From the NCBI RefSeq assembly GCF_001638985.1, contig NW_017265187.1:372001-436000 (forward strand): a stretch of DNA of 64,000 nucleotides, given 5' to 3'. The notes under the pieces were generated by a model. It saw nothing but the letters and a program-made list of their open reading frames with translations. It did no database searches and was not told where the DNA came from. A program made the translations under genes and the position numbers. This DNA is from Phycomyces blakesleeanus NRRL 1555(-). Taxonomy: Eukaryota > Mucoromycota > Mucoromycetes > Mucorales > Phycomycetaceae. Within the stretch, counting starts at the first letter, position 1. Each line of letters starts with the position of its first letter. Positions 24,045 through 35,788 of the stretch are shown here, piece after piece.

Positions 24045-24909
24045 GTAGTAGTAGTAGTATTTAAACTATGTTCAATTAATTCAATCACCTGGTTATCTGG
24101 CTATCTTGTGCCTCAAACATTTTTGATCGCACTGATCTTATAAAGTATGGTGTGTTAAACCAATATTTAAGAACATGTCTTTAGGAACAAATCATATTAA
24201 TGAATATTCTGGACACTTTGCATTATAAATTAGCTCGAGAATCCAAACTTTACAGGCTTGCACTTTAAACCCTTCCAGTTGCACAGGTTGATCCATTGCT
24301 ATTTTGTTTTTTCGTTCATAGTCAATTTATTATCCCGCTAATTAAATCAAGCGGAGACAATATTATATAATATTGTATATATATCATCTTTTGCAGTGAA
24401 AGAGAAAAATGGTAAGAAAGTAGCCAATAAATATTAGATGTATTGCTTATAATTTTAATAAGATTCTTTAAATTAATTAATATTAATATTAATATTAATA
24501 TTAATATCAATATTGGATCAAATATATATATATATATATAATATACATTACTGATAATATAGTCTTTATTAACTTTGTACCCAATTCAATTCATGTAGTG
24601 CAAACAGTAATGTCGATGGAAATTATATCTTTATTTGATTCAATCTTAAATCTTAAAAAGAATTGTATCAATATTATGGATCCCAGAATATTTAAAGTAC
24701 AATTTAAATATATATGTATTTTGATCTAATGGAAAAGATCAAATATTTGACCAGCTTTATTTGATTGCTTAATATATACACATACCTATACAGATACTCT
24801 TGAATTTATTCAAATAATACTTAAACTTATTTAATTAACACCTTGCTATAAACATAAATTTTTAAAGTCAAAAGTGTACGATTTTTCATATCGACAAACA
24901 AACATCAAA
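23337..24909. other. Intergenic region rich in simple repeats
   Basis: This 1.6 kb lies between the RhoGAP start and the TCP11-like stop. It contains CACA/CTCT runs (23717-23745), a (CA)n/(TA)n block (23871-23900), an inverted triplet repeat (23986-24063, listed separately) and an (ATTAAT)n-like run at 24475-24512. No coding exon was seen. Confidence 0.6.
23986..24063. repeat. Compound triplet repeat forming an inverted repeat
   Basis: Left arm (TAC)n at 23986-24005 and right arm (TAG)n at 24044-24063 are perfect reverse complements over 20 bases. They are joined by an uninterrupted (TAA/ATA)n core of about 38 bp. On either strand the sequence could fold into a hairpin or cruciform. It is unlikely to be coding. 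Confidence 0.8.
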
Positions 24910-27264
24910 TTAATGTACTATCGGATTCTTACTTTCGCTAAGAATATCTTGTTTAACAAATTTTGCAAGAAACGAATAGAGCGAAATAAAGGTGTCTAAA
25001 TTTAACTCGGCAACAATCTTCAATTTTTGACCCAAAACTTTGATCTCGTCTTCAAGCCCTGTCATCCCCGTGAGAATCATCCCGTTCTCTATCTCTTCTT
25101 TTTCCGGACGACCATAACGAGCGTAATTCTTGAGATATTTACAAATCCGTCTGTACATTAACATATATATCGGTGACCCTGGCCGTAAATTGTGGCTCAA
25201 CCATTCTCCCCAAAACGATGTCAGGGATGGAAGCTGTGATAGATCGAGATTAGGCGTACTCTTGGTCGCGTCATCTAATCCATTATCCAGATGGGTTTGT
25301 ATTGCTGTATTACAGGCATGAAGAGCTAAGCTGTGACATGATACAATCGTCCCGTCTTTGATACCTTGTGCAGCCTGCTCATATGCATTTTCTGCGTCAG
25401 GGGACGTTAGGATAAAAGCACCCTGAAGAAGATAATTGAACAGACGTTTAAGTTTGACAATATCTTTCATATTCTCATAACTTCCTGCAAGATAACGGTA
25501 GGGTATCAACAAGATCGAAGTTACAATGATATTCTGGAATTCATAGCGAAACAGATGTGTCAGCCGTTTTTTGTCAAACCGAAGTGTCACCGGAAATGGA
25601 GCAGGTGGAAACCCTAGAGCCATGGATGTCTCGGTATCATCTGTTACCAGGTGAATTAAACCTAGATAGCTCTGTCGGTGAATAAGAAAAAAAACGTAGG
25701 TGTGGTTAGGATAACTTACCTTCATAGTATACATCCAGAAATTCGGCGTCTAGACCCTGTCTCTCCCAAGTCATCTTGAACCATCGATAAATCGATTCTA
25801 TATCAAGCTCGTTTTCACTACTATCTTTCATAAAACAGCGCCATTCAAATTCTGGGCAGGTATTAATTAAATATGCTCGGTACTGACGAAGGGCTTTGTT
25901 GGCGCATTCCTAAAAAAAATAAATCCATTGGAAAGCAAACAGTAATCAGAATTTAGGATCAAGATCTCAAGAAGTCTACCATAGCTTACAAGTTTCACCG
26001 CCTCTAGAATAGAAAAACACTGACGAAAAGCCTTTGCAACATGACCTTCAAAAAAGAACTGGTTCATAAATTGTATTCTATAAACTTGACTCGAAGGACA
26101 AAGAGGCTCGAAAATATTATTGAGAAACTCGAGCTGGTTCCCAAAATCGCCCTTATTGTGACGAATTTGTTGGATAATTAACATTGAATCCAATGTCTCA
26201 ACTATATCCTCCTCCCTGATGTGTTTAGGCCAGTTCCACGGAAAGATAGGACTAGCAGAAGAGCAAGCAAAAGGCTTGGAAAGGGGAATAATGACTTGAA
26301 CAAGCTCGTCTAAAATCACAGCCAGGAATTCGAATTGGTCAAGTGGTACTAATCCATTTTTCAAGCTCTCAGATGCTGGATTAAGTACTGATTGTAATGC
26401 TCGGTCAACTCGCGCCCAGTAACGGTCCGACTTGCGTCTTTTTTCTCGTCCTGGAGAGCCATCAAGATTGGGGCGAAAAGACAGGGTGGGGTCGAACACC
26501 ATATCATGCCTTAATTGGAGATTGGCGAATATATCAGTGATTGTCAACTCTTCTAGGGTGTCAGAATTTATCGGTGGCACCCATGCACTCTGAAGTAGGT
26601 TCTCTTCCGATAATAATTGATTGGTCTTGGGTTGAATACCCTCGGAAACTGATGCAACTTTTCGAGTACACGGAATATCGCTTGATTCTTTAAGTAGTTG
26701 CTCACTTTCGGTCTCGTCTTGTGTGTCGCATCTACGTACTTCGCGCTCAGTAAAAAGTCTAGGAATAGGAGATTTAGGAGATTTGGGGGGATCTGTATGG
26801 ATTAATGAAGGCTGTGGATCATTTGTAGGTACAATATGATTAGAATTCGGATAAAGATGAGCATGGCGTCTACGTCGGTTAATCCATCGTCGTCTGATAA
26901 ATGTTCCTCGGACACCAATGAAGCGATAAGAAGTAAGTATTCGTTTACGAAAGAAGAGACATGGGCGGTTTGGGATGATTCGATTATGCCTTTGCAAATG
27001 TCGAATGTCAGACAATTTGTAGCAAGTAGGATTTCTACTACATGAAAGACGGAAACATGGACGGAGAGTTGCGTGCCTTCGGTTGTTAAATGTGCGGAGG
27101 CTGATTGTGGCTGAGGGATTTGATCCCGTAGTAGGGTGTGTTTGGTGGTCAAGGTGGCTCATTGGGTCGTGGCTGATATTTTCATAACTAGTCAGTTCTC
27201 TCAATAGATCAGAGGAGTCTGTGATGTTCTCGGTTGAGAGCTGAAGAGAGTTGCTTTTTTGCAT
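24910..27264 (-). CDS. TCP11-family protein (fungal Sok1-like)
   Basis: The model is complement(join(24910..25661,25720..25909,25990..27264)), 738 residues. Residues 1-230 are variable, with an Arg/His-rich part and Ser/Pro-rich stretches. The conserved TCP11 region begins at LRHDMVFDPTLSFRPNLDGS and continues through SDRYWARVDRALQSVL, LDQFEFLAVILDELVQVI, then LDSMLIIQQIRHN and PLCPSSQV. It ends in helical exons around NKALRQYRAYLINTCPEFEW and FWGEWLSHNLRPGSPIY. Sok1, the yeast member, suppresses loss of cAMP-dependent kinase, so a role in cAMP/PKA signalling is possible but not shown here. The start is the ATG at 27264; an upstream TTG frame exists but is closed by a TAA three codons before that TTG. 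The junction at 25661 was set to TCTAG|GT, the only nearby acceptor that keeps the frame. Confidence 0.88.
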
Positions 27265-30200
27265 TGCCAGATTGTCACGCAAAAGTTAACTGAGGGAAGA
27301 CCGACAAACAAAAAAAGCCGTAAAGAGGGAACCTTTTGAATAGATTTAAAAAGCGGAGTGGATTGAAAATAACTCTGAATGAAGTTGTTAGATTTATCTC
27401 TTGGTGTAATTATGACGGCTGCTTCTAACTCACTTTACGCTTTGAGGTGTAGTATTAATCGAAAGTAGAAAGAGATAACTATAATGGAGATTACAAGGGC
27501 TACCACTTTTAACGATCATATTCCATAAAAAATTTGTTTATTTAATTGGGAGGTTGATTAATATTCCAACCCTTTACAAACAAATCGTGTCTTTTTCATT
27601 ATTATTATCTGATTTTACAAGATGTCTGTAAGCGAGAGAAAGTTTGTGTCTGTAAGTATATGTGTGTGGTGATAGAGGAGAAAATTTCCTTTATTTACTC
27701 AGTGATGTGATTGTAAATGAAAAGGCATCTTGAGGACTGTTACTGATAATTGAACTATACTTTTCTACTTTTATAAAAACAGTTTTAAGCACTATAATTT
27801 AATTCAATTGTTAACTAAGAAAAGAAAACAGATGGGACTATAAAAGCTATCATTTTTAAACAGAAACTATCCTACTGTCCAGACGGTAGCAAGATCAGGT
27901 TCATCCAGTAAAGCGTGACTAAGTATTAATATAGCAACTAGGATATTTATTCCTTTTACGTTTCCTTTTTCTATTAAAGAGATATACAGAAAACAGCCGA
28001 AAAAATCAAATGGAGTACTAAATCAAAGGCTGGATAGCATCTGTAAAAATACAGAGAAAGCTAGACAAGTAGGCTCAATACAGTTGAAGAAAATAAGCTG
28101 GGCCACCCCAAAAAAAATATGACATTTAAGATTCTTTTTTCGTTTTTATTGATAGCTTTCGACTCAAATCAGATAAACTATGGATATTTTACGCCTAAAA
28201 GAAAGTCTATATTATAGTAAGAAGGAAACGAGAAAAAAGAAACAGAAATAAAGGACTAGACAGCTTATTCCGAAGTGTAGTATTATTGCTGCTCTCTTGA
28301 TTGTTTTTACGCCAGAAAGAAAAATGTATTGATCCATAACCCAGGTTCAGTGTACCAGCCAAAAGTTATAAATAATGTAGGCCATAATAAGAGCTTGGGC
28401 GTGTCTAGGGATTTATAAGTTAGCTTATTATAAAGAAAGGGAGTGCTCAGATACTCAAACAAATATTTAAGAATATACATACAGCTTGTATCAATCCTTG
28501 TTATGACCTCTTTTTAATGGCTGCTTGGATTCCCATAGTATTGATGTAGATACTAACGCCGGCCGGGTGAATTTGGAGTTTAAAACAAATTGTTGCACGG
28601 AGATAAACTCTTGTAGTATATTACAGTTGTTGCATTTGAGTATACTGTAGTAACTTTACATCTGAACAGTTTTACTGGGGCAGGTTCATGATATAATTGC
28701 TGCAAGTAGACTTGGATTTAATATACTTTACTTTTGTGCAATATTCGTCAATTTCTATTATTGCCGACTTGAATGAAGCACTTTTGGGTCTGATTTCGCC
28801 GTGTAGAATTGACGTTGTGCTAGATAGCATTCTTCTTACTGGGATGGTGTCTTTTCCCTTGATTTCATCCCCAAAAGGTAATCAATGGCACTGCTTATGA
28901 ATTCTTGAAGGTCGATCTATACTATTTTTGAACATCCTTTTCTTTTCTATCTGAGTGACTCTAAAGATCAACCTAGAGTCCGTTTTTTTGCCAATTAACT
29001 TTTTCTATATGAAACAAAATTACTGCCAATCTCCCTTTTTCTCTTCCTGGTACTTTAAAGACACTAAATAATATGTGCTGCGGGTAGATGCCGTAAATAA
29101 TTGGAGGATATAAAACTCTTGGCTTGTAACTTTCTCCAAGTCAACAGCCTGTCAGATTCTAACATTAATTTTATTTAGTAAATCCCACTTGAAGGATTCT
29201 AAATTATTTTATATTTGGCCCAATCCTTTCCACTAAACATAATATATAAACCTTTCTTTTTAGATGGCTCTATTATCCTTCTTGCAAATTGAGACAGGCA
29301 AGGCATTTTTTGAGTTTTTCTTTTAATAGAGACGTCGAGGAAAGATCATATTCTCAGAAAATAATAGTGTATTTCAAATCAGCAACAAGTCTAAATAGCT
29401 TCCTCCCACCGTTTCTAATTTCAAAAAATAAAAATAAAAGTTTGAGCGCTTTAAAATCTATAGCTCTGCAGAAGACCCTCTTTTAGTCTTTAATGTCAGT
29501 ACTTACAAAGTCAATAATGATAATATAGCTGTTAAACATGGTAAGCTTAGTGTTTATTGATCTTGATACAATTATTCCATCTTGGCTAACAATCGTACAA
29601 AAAACAAAATTGTCTCATAAAACATCTTGTTTATTTCAATTTGCAATTTTATTTTGTCTAAAAAAAAGTATAGACTCGCCTGAACTTCTCCCGTAATGTA
29701 TCTACATATTAAATATAATTCGTTTCAATTTCAAGCAAAAACACTGTAATTACCTATAAGCTAGGTCAGGCGAGCTTTTTTTTTCCGATTAGATTGACTA
29801 TTTAGCTTTGTGATTTGTGCTGAAGAAAAACAAATACTACAGGGTCTGCAGCATTATGATATATCTTCCTCAATTGACACCTACCCTCTCCTATCTATTC
29901 CCTTCTGATTGTGATTGTGTCCATCACAAATCACACCATTTGGAATTCATATTGGGGAAATGTCTTTCGACAATATTTAGTTCCTGGCATAGTTACAGCC
30001 AACACAGAAATTGTTATACAAAAAGCACACACCTTTACAATTAGTTAATAAAATCTTATCTTTCCTTGTGGGTATTGCTATTTGTCAGTAGCCTAGGTGA
30101 TATTTCCAAAGATGACTTTATTGCCCTTTCACGAAAATAAATTATTACTACAGCAGCAAAATTAAAGCGACAATAAACTGTTCATACACTAAATGGGAAA

Positions 30201-30816
30201 AGAAAAAGGACACAACAATGAATTTTTAGAATGTGTAGGCTAATTGATATCCCCAATTGATACAACCGGTATTAATTACAATTATTTTGTACTTGATAAT
30301 ACATACATTTATCATTATAACTTTGTTTGAGGTTGGTTTGAAAAACAAGGATATCAATTTTTTTTACCAACATATTATCCATGCTTCTTTGTAATATAAT
30401 TGAGGAGGCCTGGCCCAAGTTAAAAAAAAAGGCTTTTGTAAACAATCATCCTCCCTCAGCCAGACAGAATACAAGGATTAACGAAAACATATACGTATAA
30501 AGTGATAAAGACAAACCCTTTTAAATTACTGCCTTAAATATCCTATTTTTTTTCTGATATACCAATAAAATAAAATAAAGCATTCGTTTTATGTTAGCTA
30601 ATTCAACCTGAAAGATATTAAATTTTATACTTGACAATTCAATGTTAAACTATGGCCCTTTACAAAATCCCATTATCAACAAAAGAAATTTCAAAATTTC
30701 CAAAAATTGGTAAAGAAGTCTGTAGTGACTGATAAAAGAAACCCAGCTGGATGGACTGTTAACAGCTAAACATTTTGGATTTTGCCTCGGGATTCAGATT
30801 TTCGACTATTGTTTGG
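27265..30816. other. Intergenic region, 3.6 kb, no gene seen
   Basis: This spacer lies between divergent starts (27264 reverse, 30817 forward). Small open frames (28697-28900, 29289-29486, 29817-30044) have no recognisable domain or splice partners, and their codon use is like random AT-rich DNA. A short inverted repeat CTCGCCTGA at 29675-29683 and 29766-29774 may mark another small element. Confidence 0.55.
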
Positions 30817-31817
30817 ATGAAGAGCGAGGTATTAAGAAATGCACTCAACGGCGTGTTTGCAGTGTACAAACCTGTGGGCCTGAGTTCTCGCACTGCAGTC
30901 AGTAAAGTTCAGCATATCTTGACACGGGCTCTTGTCAAAGAGAGTAGTCTGTGTCTGTCATCTCTTGACCAAACAGAAATACCAATAGTCAGACGAAAGG
31001 ATCGGCTCAAAGTTGGTCATGGAGGCACATTGGTAAGAAGTTATGTACTTTACAAGCCAAACTAAAATAAAAATCCAGGATCCAATTGCAGAAGGTGTGC
31101 TGGGTAAGTAATTTAATAAAGCTAATGTTTTTTGCTTATATATATATAAGCAGTATTAGGTGTAGGTTCTGGATGTAAACATCTTCACACCTTTCTTAAG
31201 GGTAACAAGGTAAGCATTACAACCATTCTAATTTAAGATCCTTCAATTAATTATTGTTATTTTTTTCTTAAATAAGGAATATGAAGTAGAGGTGGCTTTT
31301 GGTCAGGCTACTGACACGTATGACTCGGAGGGAAAAGTGACCAAGTTTGGATCTATTGATAATCTATCGGCGCACAAAGTTGAAGATGCCTTGGAAGCGT
31401 TCAAGGGCAATGTCTGGCAAGTGCCACCCATGTAAGCATCTCAAGACACAGTCACTGTTTACTAATTACTTCAGTTACTCTGCTCTTAATATGGATGGCC
31501 GACGACTGTATGATTACGCTCGCAAGGGAGTAAGTCTCCCACGACCTATTAAGGCTCGTGAAGTTGAGATTAGATCGATTGAGCTGACGGGGTTTGATGA
31601 TGGAAAGTGCATGTTAAGAGTTGGGTGTGGAGGAGGAACGTATATGCGGAGTTTGGTAAACGACCTGGGGATTGCATTGGGCTGCTATGCACATATGACT
31701 GGCCTTAAAAGAACAAGACAAGGCCAGTGGACGTGGGAGGATGCCCTATCAATAGAAGAAGGAGTGCTTGATTTGGACGCCGTACGATCCATTTTACGCA
31801 GTCCAACACACACCTAA
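30817..31817 (+). CDS. PUS4: tRNA pseudouridine-55 synthase, TruB/Pus4 family
   Basis: The model is join(30817..31032,31079..31103,31154..31209,31277..31431,31475..31817), 264 residues in five exons; the second is only 25 nt. The TruB fold is clear: FAVYKPVGLSSRTAVSKVQ, the catalytic segment GHGGTLDPIAEGVL with Asp73 as nucleophile, LGVGSGCKHLHTFLKGNKEY, TDTYDSEG, QVPPIYSALNMDGRRLYDYA, and the C-terminal TYMRSLVNDLGIALG and TGLKRTRQGQW. The enzyme makes pseudouridine 55 in the T loop of most tRNAs, in nucleus and mitochondria in yeast. The short second exon completes the catalytic motif, so mis-splicing would destroy activity. ATG 30817 is the first in frame; an earlier TTG is not needed. The Grr1-like gene starts only 52 bp after the stop on the same strand. 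Confidence 0.95.
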
Positions 31818-31869
31818 ACTGGAAATTCGTTTTCTTTGTTAGTATTCTTCATCATAAACACCAATTACC

Positions 31870-33624
31870 ATGACACTCCAATCCACTATCGACCCATCCC
31901 ATCAAACAAGACCTAGTCTAGACAACATCCCTACAGAGATAGTCATACAAATTCTCAAAAACCTCACTCATCACAAAGACATTATGAATTGTGCCCTAGC
32001 AATTCGATCCTGGAGTTATTGCTGTTATGAGATTATATGGTTTAAACCAAACATGATTCGCCCTACAGTATGGGCAAATCTCTGTAGCACTCTCAGTCAA
32101 TCCACTCCCACATACTATCCCTATCACTCCTTCATTAGACGTATCAATCTTTCTGCCCTTGCTGACTGTGTAAAGGATAACCACCTTTCCTGTCTCTCTG
32201 TATGCGATCGCCTCGAACGAATCACCCTCACAGGATGCCACAAACTCACAGACGCTGGACTTTGTGGCTTCCTTAGCAAGTCTTCAAGTGCCTACTTAGT
32301 ATCAATGGATCTAAGTGAAATTACAAACATCACAGACACCACCATATTAAAAATAGCAGAATGTTGTCCAAGGTTACAGGGTCTCAATTTGAGCATGTTT
32401 AAAGACGGACAAGAACAGTTTCATGGCGTGACTGATGAGAGTATTATCAAACTAGCCGAGGGTTGTAGAGGATTACGACGGGTAAAAGAAAACACATTTT
32501 ATGCGTTGATGTTTAAATGCACATGTTTATACATATATTAATGGGTATCATTGACCACTGCATGTATATTAACACCCATGGCTTTTACTTAGGTCATCTT
32601 AAACAACTGCTCTTTACTTACCGATGCGTCTATTACTCTGTTAGCAAAGAACTGTCGCTCTTTGTTAGAAATTGACTTGATCAATTGTGCTATCACTGAA
32701 GACTCGCTTCAAGCCATCTTTAAACATTGCCGAGAGTTACGAGAGTTTCGACTTAACCAGTGTGTTAATCTTGGGGATTCCGGATTTCTTGATTCCGATC
32801 TAGCTCCCAGCGTATTCAGAGAGTGCCCTTATTATGACCAACTAAGAATCATTGACCTTACTGGCGTATCGAAGATTACAGATGATAGTGTAATACGAAT
32901 TGTTGAGGCAGCCCCAAAGATCAGAAATTTTGTTCTCAACAAATGCCACAACATTACTGACAAGGCTGTCTTTGCCATTTGTAACCTTGGCCGATATCTT
33001 CATGTTCTTCACCTTGGACATTGTTTAAACCTTACAAACCGTTCAATTATCCAACTAGCCCGTAGTTGCACCCGTATTCGCTACCTTGACCTTGCTTGCT
33101 GTACTCAGCTTACTGATGCAGCTGTTTTTGAACTCGCTAATCTTCAAAGACTTAAACGTATCGGTCTTGTCAAGTGTTCCAAAATCACTGACGAATCGGT
33201 CAAAGCTCTTGCGAGCCATGCTCGTATAGCCAATTCTCTCGAGCGTGTTCATCTCAGCTATTGTTCTCGACTTACCATCTCATCCATTCATTGTCTACTT
33301 AATGCATGCCAGTTGCTTACTCACCTCAGCCTTACTCAAGTCCGAGATTTCCTTCGCGCAGATTTCCAACATTTTTGTCGTAAAGCACCCAGCGATTTTA
33401 GCGAGCAACAGCGCCAAGCTTTTTGCGTCTTTAGTGGCAAGGGTGTCCAAAACTTTAGGAATTATTTAAATGCTAATGAAGGCATGTTTGGCTTTCCTGT
33501 ATTTGGGACTGCCCCACCATTTTCTATCAACCTAGAAAACTATGACCGTCGCACCATTCAACAGGACGAGTTTGAAGCTGATAATGACGAGTTTGTGGAT
33601 AGAGAGGACTTTGAAGAAGTATAG
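31870..33624 (+). CDS. GRR1: F-box / leucine-rich-repeat protein, Grr1-like
   Basis: The model is join(31870..32481,32593..33624), 547 residues. An F-box occupies about residues 17-55 (LDNIPTEIVIQILKNLTHHK, then a WSYCCYEIIWFKP end). It is followed by about a dozen cysteine-containing LRRs of the CC subtype (for example ITLTGCHKLTDAGLCGFL, LNKCHNITDKAVFAI and LDLACCTQLTDAAVFEL). The order F-box then CC-LRRs is that of Grr1/Pof2. These bind Skp1 and recruit phosphorylated substrates such as cyclins to the SCF ubiquitin ligase, linking nutrients to the cell cycle. The C-terminal 90 residues hold an FCVFSGKGVQNFRNYLN motif and an acidic end, DEFVDREDFEEV, as in other fungal members. It lacks the long N- and C-terminal extensions of the yeast protein (1151 residues). 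The single intron is GT-AG and phase 0. Confidence 0.92.
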
Positions 33625-34575
33625 TTTTGAAGTTTATGCTTTAGTAATTTTCAATCAGCGTAAAACACCAGGTTTGAGTAGGCTTGGTTTTATACAACAA
33701 AAGCACACCTCACAATACACCACAATAAACACATGCATATTGATAACCCAGCATATTCATTTATAAAATCTATTAAACACATTGCAGACTTTCTAATTCA
33801 GTATCATAATCTCAATTGTCGGCTAACAAAAAAAAAGGAACGCCATTTTTTCTAGTATACCCTCAATTCATATCCCCACACTTCAATTAGGCTTAACTTA
33901 CCCAAAAAGAGTAGCAAACAAACAATCCCTAGTTGTTTCATAGAATGTTGTTTGTGGTACATCAGTAATACTACTGTAAAGATCTGTGCTTTTCAGAAGT
34001 TGCGGAGACTATGTAATAATTGAGATCATGTTATTGAATATTACAGTACAGTGCTATGCATTGCATACGATACTAATCTCTAATCTAATGATATATTCGT
34101 AGTTGTAAAAAATATTTCTGGAAAATATAATCTTTTGACAGCTTTGTTTAGCAAAACATCTAAATTTCTATTGTACTTTAGGTTTATTTAGTATGTTTGT
34201 TATCATTATCATTAAAAAAAAATCGGAACAATTGTACTAAATTTCCTGTAGAAGAAATCCGGGACAATGTACACTATAACATACTTCGTTTTCATTTAAA
34301 TCAAGTATATATATATATATATAACAGAATCTAGATACGCAAATACTTGAAAAGTTTCACACCAGTCCATAATGTTTATTCATAGAATATTAATCCCTGC
34401 TTGTGTACTAATGCGTTAATGCGAATAGACAGTTTGGGCGCCCACAAAACTCAGGGTTGATTCGATTTATTGAACAAGTCCGACACCGGGACTGGGAATA
34501 AACAACTGTTTGTTGGCTGCTTGACGAGCATCCCAATTTATCCATCCTTTCCATCCATCCGTTTGTCTTTCAGCC
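33625..34575. other. Intergenic region, promoter of the eL15 gene
   Basis: This 951 bp stretch is AT-rich until about 34420. The last 150 bp before the eL15 start are more GC-balanced. They contain TCAGGGTTGA (34451-34460), GGGACTGG (34488-34495) and a CATCCATCC-type run (34541-34561), then a pyrimidine-rich stretch ending at the ATG. Confidence 0.6.
34451..34460 (+). promoter_or_regulatory. AGGGTT-type motif upstream of eL15
   Basis: TCAGGGTTGA lies 116-125 bp before the eL15 ATG. It differs at one base from the motif at the same distance upstream of eS24 (60451-60460, reverse strand), and a related AAGGGTTA precedes ubiquitin-eL40. The shared position and sequence in three translation genes suggest a ribosomal-protein regulatory site. 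The factor is not known from this sequence. Confidence 0.4.
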
Positions 34576-35397
34576 ATGGGTGGTACGTATCATCAAACCG
34601 TCTACAGAACACATATCTAACTATTTGGATGTAGCCTACAAATACATCGAAGAGCTTTACAAAAAGAAACAGTCTGATGTATTCCGTTTCTTGCTTCGTG
34701 TGAGATGCTGGGAATTCAGGTACATTGAATCTTATTGATTCTATTTAGGCTTGAATACCACATTCCATTGCTTTAATCAGCAAAGGAATTGGTTTAAATT
34801 CATCCGATGAACTATTGTACTTGAACAAGCACTCATACGAAATGGGAAACCTCGCCATTTCCCTCGACATATAGACAGATGAACGTTATCCACAGAGCAT
34901 CCCGTCCTTCCCGTCCCGATAAGGCCCGCCGTCTTGGTTACAAGGCCAAGCAAGGCTTTGTTATCTACCGCATCCGTGTCCGCCGTGGTGGTCGTAAGAG
35001 ACCCGTCCACAAGGGTGCAACCTTCGGCAAGCCCGTCAATGAGGGTGTTAACCAGCTTAAGTATCAGCGTTCCCTTCGTTCCACTGCTGAAGAGCGTGTT
35101 GGTCGCAAGTGCGCCAATCTCCGTGTCTTGAACTCTTACTGGATCAACCAGGATGCCACCTATAAGTATTTTGAGGTCATCCTTGTCGACCCCTCCCACA
35201 AGGCTATCCGTCGTGATCCCCGTATCAACTGGATTGTCAACGCCGTACACAAGCGTCGTGAGGCCCGTGGTCTCACCGCTATCGGAAAGAAGAGTCGTGG
35301 TAAGGGTAAGGGTCATCGCTTCACCAAGACCAAGGGCTCCGGTCGCACTGCTAACTGGAAGAGACGCAACACTCTCTCTCTCACCCGTTACCGTTAA
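34576..35397 (+). CDS. RPL15: 60S ribosomal protein eL15
   Basis: The model is join(34576..34582,34635..34719,34875..35397), 204 residues, exactly the family length. Exon 1 is only 7 nt (ATG GGT G). Exon 2 gives [20 protein letters not shown] up to CWEFR, and exon 3 starts [20 protein letters not shown] and runs to [16 protein letters not shown]. eL15 is an essential early-binding protein of the large subunit that contacts 25S rRNA. Codon use is strongly biased to C-ending and CGT codons, as in highly expressed fungal genes, and differs from the flanking genes. A 208-codon open frame on the opposite strand (34777-35403) is a by-product of this bias. The coding start sits in CAGCCATGGG. The second intron (155 bp) is long for this window. 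Confidence 0.98.
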
Positions 35398-35788
35398 AGG
35401 CAAACCCTATGAGTTACTTCTACATAATAAAATTACCCATGTCTGCAACTGCATATTACAGCATCCTTGTTACTATATTTTTCATAATGATCTGCTCCTA
35501 AATAAAACATTTATCATACACGAAACTAAGCTCATCGATAAAGATAATATCGAACATAATAAACTTGAAAAATAGCACATTATCAATGAAGGCTCAGTTT
35601 AATTTGGATATACTAAAGTGTAAATATGTGTGTTGTTGACAGACTATGTATGGTTTGGAATCTGCCAAAAATATAGACCTACTTGAAACAAAAGTACCAA
35701 TTTTTTTAGTGCTTTCGTTGGATAATAGAATATCAAATGCGCTAAAGCAAGTCACGGAAGCTTGTTGTAACTCATCAGTCTGACCAAC
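35398..35788. other. Intergenic region between eL15 and the coiled-coil gene
   Basis: This 391 bp stretch contains the 3' end of eL15 (an AATAAAACA sequence near 35501) and the start region of the following forward gene. No other signal was recognised. Confidence 0.5.

Noticed and set aside
25661..25734. Apparent frameshift in the TCP11-like gene
   Set aside because: A GT-AG intron at 25662-25719 (acceptor TCTAG|GT) joins the two frames without any sequence change.
30775..30816. Earlier TTG start for the pseudouridine synthase
   Set aside because: The TruB homology begins after the ATG at 30817, and a non-ATG start is not needed.
34777..35403. 208-codon reverse frame antisense to eL15
   Set aside because: It is Leu/Thr/Gly-rich as expected from the opposite strand of biased codons and has no domain. 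The forward eL15 gene explains the sequence fully.
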